A stretch of 34,455 nucleotides of DNA from an uncultured Clostridium sp. (lineage in GTDB: Bacteria > Bacillota > Clostridia > Clostridiales > Clostridiaceae), in assembly GCF_934754925.1 (NCBI RefSeq), contig NZ_CAKVJA010000027.1, forward strand, positions 1 to 34,455, in the 5' to 3' direction. A program made the translations under genes and the position numbers. Below, one piece after another: positions 15,511-24,516 of the stretch. Under the pieces are notes generated by a model, which was given only the letters and a program-made list of their open reading frames with translations, did not search any database and was not told the DNA's origin. Numbering within the stretch: position 1 is the first letter of the stretch; every line of letters begins with the position of its first letter.

Positions 15511-16383
15511 GTGAAAAATAGGTATGATGAGTCTAATAAGGTAACATTAATAACAATTTTACTTAATATAGGATTAACCATACTAAAAATATTAGCAGGT
15601 ATTTTGGGAAATTCTACGGCTATAATTGCTGATGGATTACATTCGGCTTCAGATATAATAACTTCAATTGGAATTCTTATAGGAAATAAAATTTCAAGAA
15701 AGCCAAGGGATGATGAACATCAATATGGTCATGAAAAGGCTGAGAGTTTAGTTTCATTTATTTTAGCTGCTGTACTTATAATTGTAGCTCTAAAAATAGG
15801 ATATGATGGTGTTAAGGAGTTATTTAATATAAATGATATATTAATACCTAATGCTTTACCATTGATTGTAGCTCTAATTTCCATAGGAGTTAAGGAGTAT
15901 CAATATCAAATTACAATTAGAGTAGCTAAAAGAATTAATTCATCATCATTGAAAGCTGATGCATGGCATCATAGATCAGATGCACTTTCATCTATAGCAG
16001 CATTTGTTGGAATTGGTGGTGCAATGCTTGGATTTAAAATATTAGATCCAATAGCATCAATTATAGTAGCTATAGTTGTTGTAAAAGTTGGAGCTAATAT
16101 ATTAAAATCAGCTTGTAATGAATTAATGGATAGCTCTATTAGCAAGCAAGATATTTGTGAAATTGAATCTCTAGTAGATAAAGATGATGAGATATATGGC
16201 ATAAAGGATTTTAAATCTAGAAAGTATGGTTCAGTTGCTTATATTGATATGAGTATTTTGATTGATAATAAGAAAACTTTAGAAGAGGCACATGATATTG
16301 CAGACAATTTGGAAAAAATAATAATTTCTAATTTAGGCTATATTAAGGAGATAAATATTCATACAGAACCATATAATAATTAA
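15511..16383 (+). CDS. Cation diffusion facilitator, divalent metal efflux transporter
   Basis: This 290-residue CDF protein has about six membrane segments and a cytosolic C-terminal domain. Metal-site motifs are HSASD (H44, D48) in TM2 and HHRSD (H153, D157) in TM5, plus DDEHQYGHEKAES between TM2 and TM3. The C-terminal domain ends with INIHTEP. Family members export Zn, Fe, Mn or related ions by proton exchange. The ion cannot be assigned. The start is GTG at 15511 behind AGGAGG. Two near-identical palindromes flank its promoter, implying metal-responsive control. It is monocistronic. Confidence 0.9.
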   Translation: MKNRYDESNKVTLITILLNIGLTILKILAGILGNSTAIIADGLHSASDIITSIGILIGNKISRKPRDDEHQYGHEKAESLVSFILAAVLIIVALKIGYDGVKELFNINDILIPNALPLIVALISIGVKEYQYQITIRVAKRINSSSLKADAWHHRSDALSSIAAFVGIGGAMLGFKILDPIASIIVAIVVVKVGANILKSACNELMDSSISKQDICEIESLVDKDDEIYGIKDFKSRKYGSVAYIDMSILIDNKKTLEEAHDIADNLEKIIISNLGYIKEINIHTEPYNN

Positions 16384-16403
16384 ATAACTGTAAGTAAAAT
16401 TAA

Positions 16404-16432
16404 AAGTCGGATTATTATTATTCGGCTTTTTA
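16404..16432 (+). terminator. Terminator after the CDF gene
   Basis: AAGTCGGA pairs with TTCGGCTT (two G-U pairs) and is followed by TTTTT, 20 bp after the stop. The stem is short but well placed. Confidence 0.6.
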
Positions 16433-16527
16433 TTGTAATTTGTAAGTGTTTAGAAGTATAATAGTTATTATTTTAGAGCGTGTTAATAATAATTTTAATT
16501 TTAATAACGGAAGGACAAAGTTTTTAT

Positions 16528-17220
16528 ATGAGAATAAACAAATATTTTAGTAATTTAGGAATTTGTTCTAGAAAGGAAACTAATAGATTAATCGAAGAAA
16601 AGAGAGTTATTGTAAATGGTGTTTTATGTGAACCAGGACAATGGGTGGAAGAATATGATGATATATTATTAGATGGAGAAAGAGTACAAGCAAAAGAAAA
16701 AATATATATAGCTTTAAATAAGCCGGTAGGTATAACCTGTACAGCGGCAGAGAATGTTAAGAATAATATAATAGACTATATGAATTATGACCAATATATA
16801 TTTCCAGTAGGAAGATTAGATAAGGAATCACAGGGATTAATAATAATGACAAATGATGGAGTTCTATCAAATAAAATATTAGAAGCTGATAATTTACACG
16901 AAAAAGAATACATAGTAACTGTTGATAAAATAATAAATGATGATTTTATTAATAAAATGGCAAGTGGAGTAGATATAGGAGATGCTATAACGCGAAAATG
17001 TAAGGTTTCTAAAATAAGCGATGATACTTTTAATATAGTTTTAACTCAAGGTCTTAACAAGCAAATAAGAAGAATGACTAAAGCTTTCGGATATACTGTA
17101 ATAAAATTAGAAAGAATTAGAATAATGAATATAAAAATAGATGATATAGAATATGGACAATGGAGAAAGCTTACTTCTAGAGAGCTAGAAAAATTAAAAG
17201 AGTTAACATCATATCATTAA
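16528..17220 (+). CDS. rluF: 23S rRNA pseudouridine synthase, RluF type
   Basis: From this start the protein has 230 residues: an N-terminal S4 RNA-binding domain (RINKYFSNLGICSRKE) and an RsuA/RluB/RluF catalytic domain with FPVGRLDKESQGL (catalytic Asp near 98), then QGLNKQIRRMTKAFGY and KLERIRIMNIK. The NIIDYMNYDQYIFPVGRLDKE stretch and the LGQWR-like end favour RluF, which modifies helix 74-75 region uridines of 23S rRNA. ATG 16528 has GGAAGGA upstream. The frame stays open upstream to 16480, but that hydrophobic extension is not family sequence. It converges on ltaS with a shared terminator. Confidence 0.88.
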   Translation: MRINKYFSNLGICSRKETNRLIEEKRVIVNGVLCEPGQWVEEYDDILLDGERVQAKEKIYIALNKPVGITCTAAENVKNNIIDYMNYDQYIFPVGRLDKESQGLIIMTNDGVLSNKILEADNLHEKEYIVTVDKIINDDFINKMASGVDIGDAITRKCKVSKISDDTFNIVLTQGLNKQIRRMTKAFGYTVIKLERIRIMNIKIDDIEYGQWRKLTSRELEKLKELTSYH

Positions 17221-17221
17221 T

Positions 17222-17257
17222 AAAAAAATAGATAGGAATTATCCTATCTATTTTTTA
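17222..17257. terminator. Bidirectional terminator between rluF and ltaS
   Basis: A perfect 15-bp stem (17223-17237 with 17242-17256) has A runs at its left edge and T runs at its right edge, so it can end transcripts from both strands. It lies in the 55-bp gap of a convergent pair. Confidence 0.9.
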
Positions 17258-17275
17258 TAGCTATAAGCTTAATTA

Positions 17276-19471
17276 TTAACTTTTATTATTAACTTGTTCT
17301 TCGATTACACATGGGTAAATAAATTCGTTCGTAGAGCTTAATTTTCCACCACCAGTAGTACGTTGAGTAACTACTATTGAAGAGTTAGGCTCTATATTGC
17401 TATTATTAATCATTAGTGTATTAGAGTCGATAAATACAGTCTTAGTATATTTACCATTTATATAAATTTTACTGAATTCATTAAAGTTTTCACCTTTTAC
17501 AATAAGATTTTTCTTAACGTTTGATTCATCTATTTCTTCATCTATTTCAGTAACTTCCGAAGCAGAATCTTCCTCTAGGTTTTCAGTAGACCCTAAAGCT
17601 TCAGTTCCTTCAGTTGTGGCAACTTCCTCATTTATAGTATTATCTTCTGGTATAGCAATTTCTTCATAAACATCTGTTATAGAAATATCATAAGTTCCCA
17701 TTTTTAGGTCAGTTGCTATAAATGGATTAGTACCGCCATAGATGTACTTTTCACCATATAACATATCATATTGTAATAATTTTAAATCAGCTAAATAGTC
17801 ATTTGTATTTTTAAATTGATTATGGAATTTTGTTAAAACACCATTATCTATATTTAAATTGTTTAATACAGATGATGTTAATTGATATGCAGTTAAATCT
17901 TGATCAACTTTAGGCATATCAAAATTGCTCCAAACAACATATTCAGTTTGGAAAATAGAGTTATTAACTAAATCTTCATCTTTAAAACCTAATGTTGGTA
18001 AGTGATCTCCGAATAAGACCAAAACAGTATCTTCATCAATATTAGAAAGTGCCTCTACTAACTCTCCAACAAATTGGTCAACTTCATATAATTGATTTAT
18101 ATAATATGTGAAAGCATTAGTAGTTTCTTCATCTGGTAATCCACTAACTTCAATTGTAGGATTCTCTAGTATTTGTTCTTTTGGATAGTCACCATGAGCT
18201 TGTACAGAAATAGTATATACAAAATCTGAACTATCAGTAGAGTTTAAACACTTAAGTATTTCATCTGTAAGATAAAAATCTTTTGCCCAATCCTTTGGAG
18301 TATATTCTTCAACATTCATATATTCTAAAGATGTGAATGTATCAAATCCTAATTGTGAAAATACAAAGTTTCTACCATAGAAAGTCCCTTTGTTATTATG
18401 AATAGCATGAGTTGAATAACCTAACTCTTTTAAATCATAACTTACACTTTCAGCAGTACTTTCTTGAAGAATAGTCTTATATGGATATTCTCCAGGACCA
18501 AAGAACTGTAAGCTCATACCACTTAGTACTTCGAATTCTGTATTTGCAGTACCAGCACCAACAGATGGAACTGTTAAATATCCAGAAGAATAGTTTTCCA
18601 TAAGTCTTCTAAAATTAGGTACTGGGTCTTGAGAAAATTGTAAATACTTAACTAATGTTGGATCAAAGAATGACTCTAATTGAACCATTACTATATTTGG
18701 TTTATCTGTGTCTGATTCTTGATTTAACCCACCTTCTGCACTAGCTAGTAAAATATTATTACTGCCAATCTCAGTGCTTGCATTATTTGATGTAATTAAA
18801 TCAGAAATGGAAGCAATTTTTTCCTTAGAATAATCTTTTGGTTTATCAATACCTGTATTTAATAATGTATTAGAGAAGCAATAAGGGAATCCATAATCTT
18901 CATAAGCAAATGCAATATTACCAAAGTAGGAAGCAATTACATTTAAACCTAAAGCAACCTTTGTTGAAAGGAAAAGAAAAGCCCATACAGATGTAACAAT
19001 TAATATATTTTTCTTATAATTAAGTTTTCCTTTATATTTAGGTCCTTTAAAGAATAATAATATAATTCCAAGAACTACAAGAATTAAAAGACCTGCTATA
19101 ATATTAGTAACAGTTGGAGATAAATATTTAGATATTATACCAAGCCCTAAATCAGCAAGTGTTAAATCAGTAGCTGTAAAAGGGGTTACCCTATTACTTA
19201 GTATTATTCCATTAGTTATACCGAAACCTATCCATATAGTAGTTATTAAAGTGAAGAAAAATGTTCTTCTTTTAAATAATAATACAATAGATAGTGTAGC
19301 TAATATAATTAATGAATTATATAAAAATACTAGTGGAGATCCCAATATATACTTGAAAGTATCACTTAGATTTCTTCTACTACAAAGTTCAATAATAAAG
19401 TTAATAATTAATGGAGCCAATAAAAATTTCAAAAATGAGCGAGTTGACTGCTCCTTAAAAGAAAGTTTCAT
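17276..19471 (-). CDS. ltaS: LtaS-family sulfatase (lipoteichoic-acid-synthase-like) with C-terminal extension
   Basis: A 731-residue membrane enzyme. About five N-terminal membrane segments (to about residue 180) are followed by an extracellular alkaline-phosphatase/sulfatase domain: VQLESF with E266, GAGTANTEFE with the probable catalytic T308, and GDHLPTLG with D489/H490, matching the metal and nucleophile residues of LtaS. Family members transfer glycerol-phosphate from phosphatidylglycerol to build lipoteichoic acid. After about residue 600 comes an unusual acidic Glu/Thr-rich linker (605-650) and a compact segment (655-722) resembling an IPT/TIG-type beta-sandwich, not found in standard LtaS of about 640 residues. 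The start ATG follows GGGGGA. Confidence 0.9.
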   Translation of the reverse strand: MKLSFKEQSTRSFLKFLLAPLIINFIIELCSRRNLSDTFKYILGSPLVFLYNSLIILATLSIVLLFKRRTFFFTLITTIWIGFGITNGIILSNRVTPFTATDLTLADLGLGIISKYLSPTVTNIIAGLLILVVLGIILLFFKGPKYKGKLNYKKNILIVTSVWAFLFLSTKVALGLNVIASYFGNIAFAYEDYGFPYCFSNTLLNTGIDKPKDYSKEKIASISDLITSNNASTEIGSNNILLASAEGGLNQESDTDKPNIVMVQLESFFDPTLVKYLQFSQDPVPNFRRLMENYSSGYLTVPSVGAGTANTEFEVLSGMSLQFFGPGEYPYKTILQESTAESVSYDLKELGYSTHAIHNNKGTFYGRNFVFSQLGFDTFTSLEYMNVEEYTPKDWAKDFYLTDEILKCLNSTDSSDFVYTISVQAHGDYPKEQILENPTIEVSGLPDEETTNAFTYYINQLYEVDQFVGELVEALSNIDEDTVLVLFGDHLPTLGFKDEDLVNNSIFQTEYVVWSNFDMPKVDQDLTAYQLTSSVLNNLNIDNGVLTKFHNQFKNTNDYLADLKLLQYDMLYGEKYIYGGTNPFIATDLKMGTYDISITDVYEEIAIPEDNTINEEVATTEGTEALGSTENLEEDSASEVTEIDEEIDESNVKKNLIVKGENFNEFSKIYINGKYTKTVFIDSNTLMINNSNIEPNSSIVVTQRTTGGGKLSSTNEFIYPCVIEEQVNNKS

Positions 19472-19550
19472 AATAAATCCCCCTATGATTGATTATTTCT
19501 GCATTAAATATTTTTTAAACAAAAATTAAACTACTATTAAATCATAAATT

Positions 19551-19578
19551 ATTATACAACTATTAACCTCATATTCCA
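19551..19578 (-). promoter_or_regulatory. Possible ltaS promoter
   Basis: On the minus strand TTGGAA (19573-19578), a 16-bp spacer and a perfect TATAAT (19551-19556) lie about 80 bp before ltaS. The remainder of the 291-bp gap to the DedA gene contains an unexplained strong Shine-Dalgarno-like site (19578-19586) on the plus strand but no gene. Confidence 0.45.
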
Positions 19579-19762
19579 AGGAGGTGAAATCGATAACATG
19601 AAATAATTAAGAAAAAAATAACAAATGTAACATAAAATTAAGAATTCATAAACATAAGTATATTATGGGTACGTAATAATAAAATAGTATATATTGACAT
19701 ATATTAACATATTATAAAGTGAAATTTGTAAAGTAGAAACTATAAAGAAGAGGGTAATATTT

Positions 19763-20263
19763 ATGGGAATTGAATTAATGTTAAATTATTTTATTCGCTA
19801 TGGATTAATTTTTTTATTTATTGTAGTTTTTTTAGAAAATCTAAATTGCCCAGGTATTCCAGCCACAGTAGTAATGCCTACTATAGGAGCCTTTGTGGCA
19901 GAAACTAAAGGAAGTCTTTTCTTAGTAATATTAATATCAATAGTAGCAGCTGTATTTGGAAGTTGTGTATTCTACATAATAGGATATTATTTTGGAACAC
20001 CAATTTTAGGTTGGTTTAATAAGAAATCAGAAAAAACTAAAAAGTATATAGAAAAAATATTTAAATACTCAAATAAATATGGAAATAAAACAGTTTTTAT
20101 ATGTAGACTTATTCCTGTAGCAAGAGTTTTAATATCTTTAGTTTCAGGAGTGTTAAGATTTGATTTTGGTGGATTTTTATTATATTCAACCTTAGGAATT
20201 AGTATATGGAACACTGTATTGATATCATTTGGCTACTTCGGCCTAAAAACAATACTCCGTTGA
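19763..20263 (+). CDS. DedA family membrane protein
   Basis: The 166-residue protein has the DedA (SNARE-associated/VTT) layout: a membrane N terminus, LENLNCPGIPATVVMPTIGA as the re-entrant region, GSCVFYIIGYYFG, and the conserved FICRLIPVARVLISLVSGVLRF, which contains the family R-x3-P motif. DedA proteins help flip undecaprenyl phosphate or phospholipids across the membrane. It ends soon after WNTVLISFGYFG with a short tail GLKTILR, shorter than many members of about 200 residues although some natural ones are near 160. The stop is at the left edge of intergenic element copy B, so element arrival may have set this C terminus. AGAGGG precedes the ATG. Confidence 0.85.
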   Translation: MGIELMLNYFIRYGLIFLFIVVFLENLNCPGIPATVVMPTIGAFVAETKGSLFLVILISIVAAVFGSCVFYIIGYYFGTPILGWFNKKSEKTKKYIEKIFKYSNKYGNKTVFICRLIPVARVLISLVSGVLRFDFGGFLLYSTLGISIWNTVLISFGYFGLKTILR

Positions 20264-20842
20264 ATAATATTGCGCACCAAATGGAAGCGAAAAAATGGAA
20301 TATTTATCTTACGGTAAAGGTGAAATTTTCACCTAGAATTTATATAATTGATTCCGTAAAGTTTGCTAAAGTTTTTAAACTCGCTATTCGCTCAAACAGT
20401 AAAAACTTCTTTACGCAACTTTACTCCATCAATTATTAAATTCTACGGCTTAATTTCAATGATACCTCCAAATAAATATTTCATTTTTTTCTTTTTACAT
20501 GTGTTTGCTTATAATACGCCACTTTATAGTTAATGTTTTGTGCTACATATTATTTTGATAAGATAGTTAATTTGTATATTAATATTCTTAGTTTATTTAA
20601 AAATATATATCTTAGAAGTTAACAATTTATTATATAAAATATAGCAGAAGTCGTTAACTCTTAAGGTGGTTACGCAGGAAATTGTATCCTTTAGCTTAAA
20701 AGCTAGTGATAGAGAAAAATTAATGATATTATCGGAAGGAATATTGTAATTAAATTCTTAACGCAAATTACACTAATTCCTGGAGGTAATATCATTAATT
20801 TTCGTCATCACGGCACTTAAGCTATAATGAACAATTTAGTTA
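20264..20842 (+). repeat. Dispersed structured intergenic element, copy B
   Basis: This is the longest copy (about 579 bp), between the stop codons of the DedA gene (+) and the ABC transporter gene (-). Hairpin I spans about 20288-20491, with GTAAAGTTTGC (20356-20366) pairing with GCAACTTTAC (20415-20424) and AAGTTTTTA (20369-20377) with TAAAAACTT (20400-20408). Hairpin II pairs about 20526-20543 with 20641-20658. Hairpin III (about 20713-20804) has arms GAAAAATTAATGATATTATC and GGTAATATCATTAATTTTC, with inner TGTAATT/AATTACA. The right end ACTTAAGCTATAATGAAC with AATTTA matches copy A. A 77-codon frame at 20206-20439 runs through hairpin I and is judged non-coding. Confidence 0.87.
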
Positions 20843-22621
20843 TACTGCATTTAGTAGGGCGTATTGTGATTGGTAAAGGTTATAGTAGTGACCTTTTAGT
20901 GACATTAATTCATCGTGAGTTCCGCATTCAACAATACTACCATTATCTATATACATAATTCTAGAAGAGTTCTTAATAGTTGATAATCTATGTGCAATTA
21001 TAAATGAAGTTCTTCCCTTAAGAAGTTCATCTAGACCTTTTTGAAGAAGAAGTTCAGTTTGGGTATCTATACTAGAAGTAGCTTCATCTAAAATTAGTAT
21101 TTTAGGATCTGCAAGTAAGGCTCTAGCAAAGGATATAAGTTGTCTTTGTCCAACAGATAGACGACTGCCTCTTTCATTTACTTCTGTATAATAGCCATTT
21201 TCAAACTCCATTATAAAATCATGAGCTCTAACAACTTTAGCAGCAGCAATTACTTCCTCATCAGTAGCTTCAAGATTACCATAACGTATATTATCCATTA
21301 TTGTTCCAGAGAATATAAATGAATCCTGAAGCATTATTCCCATTTGTTCTCTAAGTGATTTTAGAGTTACGTCACGTATATCAATACCATCAATTAAAAT
21401 TTGTCCTTCATTTATGTCATAGAATCTACTTATTAAGCTTACAATAGTACTTTTACCAGCGCCAGTAGGACCAACTAAAGCGATGGATTCTCCACTTTGT
21501 ATATTAATATTTATATTTTTTAATATAGGATTATCTTCTTCATACATAAATGTTACATCTTTAAACTCTACGTGACCTTCTATAGGGGGAAGTATAGTAG
21601 CACCTACCTTATCATGAATTAAAGGTTTTTCATCCATTGTTTCAAATATTCTTTCAAGATAGGCCATAGCATTAATAATAGTATTATAGAAGTTACCGAT
21701 ATTAGTTATAGGAGCCCAGAATCTCCAAACATATCCTATAAAGGCAACCAATACTCCTACTTTAATAGAAGAATCAAATACTAAAATACCAAAAAGGTAA
21801 ATTAGAGCAACAGATGCAACGGAAATAATATCAATAGATGGCCAGACTAAAAAGTTTAATTTAACAGAGTCCATCCATGCATCACTATATTGTTTACAAA
21901 CATCTTTATAGATACGCATATTTTCTTCTTCTCTAGAAAAGGATTGAGTTACTTTTATTCCATTTATACTTTCATGAACATAAGCATTCATATTTGATTG
22001 CTTTGAGCTAAGTTTTTGATGAGCTCTTCTTTGAGCTTTTTTTATAGACATTATAACTGTCATAAGTAAAGGTAAACCTAGTAAGCTAACAAGAGCTAAT
22101 CTATAATCTAAAACAAACATAAATATTACGGTAATTATTAAAGTAACAGTATCAGCTATTAAATTAACAAAACCATTAGATAATAAATCACTTAGTGAAT
22201 TTATATAGTTTACAACTCTAACTAATATTTTCCCGTGAGGTCTACTATCGTAGTAACTAAATGGTAATGTTTGTAGATTAACAAATAAGTCCTTTCTCAT
22301 ATCAACTAAAATATCTTGGCCAACTTTACCCATTGTTATTATACGTTGTTTCATAAAAGCACTAACCAATATAAGGGATAGAGCATAAATAACTGACAAT
22401 ATTGTTAAATTTACTAAGTTTCCTGATGGAATAATATCATCTAATGCAATTTTTATTAAATATGGTCCAAGTAAAGAAACAAAGCTTGAGATTATCATTA
22501 AAGTTACAGAAAGTATAACTTTATTTTTGTAGGGTTTCATATATCTTATAAGTCTTTTAAGATGAGAAATGTTAAACCCTTCTTGTAATTCTTCATCTAT
22601 ATCATATTTATTTCTAGCCAT
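20840..22621 (-). CDS. ABC exporter half-transporter, subunit with catalytic Walker B
   Basis: A 593-residue type IV ABC exporter: six membrane segments (about residues 30-320) and an ATPase domain with Walker A GPTGAGKS, Q-loop MLQDSF, Walker B ILILDEATS (intact catalytic Glu) and H-loop IIAHRLS. Its signature reads LSVGQ instead of LSGGQ. It pairs with the upstream-encoded half, whose Walker B lacks the Glu, to form a heterodimer with one consensus and one degenerate ATP site, like BmrC/BmrD or YheI/YheH. Substrate is unknown; many such pumps export drugs or peptides. Its ATG directly abuts the upstream TAA. Its stop codon lies in the right end of element copy B. Confidence 0.93.
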   Translation of the reverse strand: MARNKYDIDEELQEGFNISHLKRLIRYMKPYKNKVILSVTLMIISSFVSLLGPYLIKIALDDIIPSGNLVNLTILSVIYALSLILVSAFMKQRIITMGKVGQDILVDMRKDLFVNLQTLPFSYYDSRPHGKILVRVVNYINSLSDLLSNGFVNLIADTVTLIITVIFMFVLDYRLALVSLLGLPLLMTVIMSIKKAQRRAHQKLSSKQSNMNAYVHESINGIKVTQSFSREEENMRIYKDVCKQYSDAWMDSVKLNFLVWPSIDIISVASVALIYLFGILVFDSSIKVGVLVAFIGYVWRFWAPITNIGNFYNTIINAMAYLERIFETMDEKPLIHDKVGATILPPIEGHVEFKDVTFMYEEDNPILKNININIQSGESIALVGPTGAGKSTIVSLISRFYDINEGQILIDGIDIRDVTLKSLREQMGIMLQDSFIFSGTIMDNIRYGNLEATDEEVIAAAKVVRAHDFIMEFENGYYTEVNERGSRLSVGQRQLISFARALLADPKILILDEATSSIDTQTELLLQKGLDELLKGRTSFIIAHRLSTIKNSSRIMYIDNGSIVECGTHDELMSLKGHYYNLYQSQYALLNAV

Positions 22622-24364
22622 TTAAATCGCCTCCTTAGATACATTAAAGTCTCCAAATTGAGTTTTATAAACTTCATAATAATAACCTTTATTTTTAACT
22701 AATGAATCATGAGTACCACTTTCAATGATTCGTCCATTTTCAAGAACTAAAATTAAATCAGCTGATTTAACAGAAGATATTCTATGAGCTATTATAAAGT
22801 TAGTTCTATTTGGATTATTTAAATTTACTTCTTGTTGAATTTTAAATTCAGTTTCCATATCAACTGCAGATGTTGTATCATCTAAAATTAATATTGAAGG
22901 ATTTGTAATAAGTGCTCTAGCTAAAGAAATTCTTTGTCTTTGTCCACCAGATAAACCTACACCGCGTTCACCAACAATAGTGTCATAGCCTTCAGGCATT
23001 TCAGATATAAAGTTATGGGCTTCTGAAAGTTTAGCTATATCTTTAATTTGCTCTAATGATACAGAAGGGCAACCGTAAGCAATGTTTCCTTCGATTGTGT
23101 CTGAAAATAAGAATATATCTTGCATTGCCATACCGATGGAAGATCTAAGGTGTTTTATGTTTAAATCTTTAATTGGAATATTATCTATATAAATTTCTCC
23201 TTCAGTAGCATCGTAGAATCTGCAGATTAAGTTAACTAAGCTAGATTTTCCAGAGCCAGTAGGTCCTATAATTCCAATAGTTTGTCCTCTTTTAGCTTCA
23301 AAGGAAATATTCTTTAATGCAGTAGTATCACCATAACTGAAAGAAACATTGTCAAATAATATATCACCACGGATTCTTTCAGGCTTTATTGGAGCTTCAG
23401 GATCTTTAATAGATGATTCAGTATTTAAAAGTTCCCTTATTTTAATAGAAGAAGCAATAAATCTTTCAGTATCATTTATTAAATATCCAGCCATTCTCAT
23501 AGGATTATTTAATGCCCAAATTAATCCATTGAATACTACTAAATCACCTAAGGTCATAGATTTATTAATTACTAATATTCCACCAACAAGTATCATTATT
23601 ATAGATAAAAAGCTTGATAGAAATTCAAGTATAGGCATGTATTTTCCTATAATATTTGTAGTATCTAAGTTTCTGTTTTTATAATTTAAATTTTCATTAT
23701 CAAATTTCTTTATTTCAAAGTCCTCACGGCTAAATGCCTTAACAACTCTATTACCACTAATATTTTCTTGAGTAACAGAATTTAATCTAGAATAAGCTTC
23801 TCTTATGTTATAAAAAGTTGGAGAAATTTTTATTCCCATTTTTACAGTAAGTATAGCAATTATAGGGCAGATTGATATCATAAATAGTGTTAATGGTAAA
23901 TTAACATATGCCATTGATATAATTGCAAATATAAATACACTGACATTTGATAGAATATTATAAACTACCCAAGCTATAAAGTGACGAAGAGAATCAGTAT
24001 CACCTGTCATTCTAGCCATGATATCACCAGTTTTTGTATTATTGTAATAATCGAAATCTAATTTTAATAACTTTGCATATAAATCTTCTCTAATTTTAAG
24101 AAGAATATCTTGAGAAACCTGTTCGAAAATAAGTTGATATAAATAGGTTATTAATCCTTTTATTATAACTACAACAAGCATAGCAATAAGAATTGGAATT
24201 AATATGTTTTTTTGATTTCCATTCAATACCTTGTCTACGATATCGCCAGCAAGGAATGGATTTATCATACTTAGTAATGAAGTTACTAATACTAGTATTA
24301 AAGAAATACTATATTTTAGTATGTGTTTTTTTAAATAGCCCATTATCCATTTTAAGCTTTCCAT
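22622..24364 (-). CDS. ABC exporter half-transporter, subunit with degenerate Walker B
   Basis: From this start it has 580 residues: six membrane segments then an ATPase domain with Walker A GPTGSGKSS, Q-loop AMQDIF, signature LSGGQRQR, and Walker B ILILDDTTSAVD in which Asp replaces the catalytic Glu; the H-loop IIAHRIS is intact. This is the partner expected for the downstream subunit, whose signature is degenerate, so the weak site is built from this Walker B and that LSVGQ. The ATG at 24364 lies 7 nt from GGAGG; an in-frame GTG at 24379 falls within that ribosome binding site and is rejected. It is divergent from an AraC-type regulator that may control the pair. Confidence 0.92.
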   Translation of the reverse strand: MESLKWIMGYLKKHILKYSISLILVLVTSLLSMINPFLAGDIVDKVLNGNQKNILIPILIAMLVVVIIKGLITYLYQLIFEQVSQDILLKIREDLYAKLLKLDFDYYNNTKTGDIMARMTGDTDSLRHFIAWVVYNILSNVSVFIFAIISMAYVNLPLTLFMISICPIIAILTVKMGIKISPTFYNIREAYSRLNSVTQENISGNRVVKAFSREDFEIKKFDNENLNYKNRNLDTTNIIGKYMPILEFLSSFLSIIMILVGGILVINKSMTLGDLVVFNGLIWALNNPMRMAGYLINDTERFIASSIKIRELLNTESSIKDPEAPIKPERIRGDILFDNVSFSYGDTTALKNISFEAKRGQTIGIIGPTGSGKSSLVNLICRFYDATEGEIYIDNIPIKDLNIKHLRSSIGMAMQDIFLFSDTIEGNIAYGCPSVSLEQIKDIAKLSEAHNFISEMPEGYDTIVGERGVGLSGGQRQRISLARALITNPSILILDDTTSAVDMETEFKIQQEVNLNNPNRTNFIIAHRISSVKSADLILVLENGRIIESGTHDSLVKNKGYYYEVYKTQFGDFNVSKEAI

Positions 24365-24454
24365 TTGAGTTACCTCCACATAAATAAATTAATATAATTT
24401 CCTTATATAGATTATTATTTATAGGATAAAAATGAAATGTGATATCTTAAACTA

Positions 24455-24484
24455 TTGATGTATATTATTATATAAAGTTATAAT
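24455..24484 (+). promoter_or_regulatory. Possible promoter of the AraC-type regulator
   Basis: TTGATG (24455-24460), an 18-bp spacer and a perfect TATAAT (24479-24484) lie 32 bp before the start codon, in the 152-bp gap shared with the divergent ABC exporter genes. Confidence 0.5.
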
Positions 24485-24516
24485 TATATGGAGTTATATG
24501 GTATAAGGAGAAAATT

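Noticed and set aside
19694..19720. Promoter for the DedA gene from the perfect TTGACA at 19694
   Set aside because: No TATAAT-like hexamer occurs at 16-18 bp; the nearest (TAAAGT) has a 15-bp spacer. It is left as unassigned AT-rich sequence.
20206..20439. 77-codon plus-strand ORF after the DedA gene
   Set aside because: It starts inside the DedA gene, lacks a ribosome binding site, and runs through the palindromic hairpin I of element copy B.
24365..24379. GTG at 24379 as start of the ABC exporter gene
   Set aside because: The GTG is within the GGAGG site that serves the ATG at 24364.
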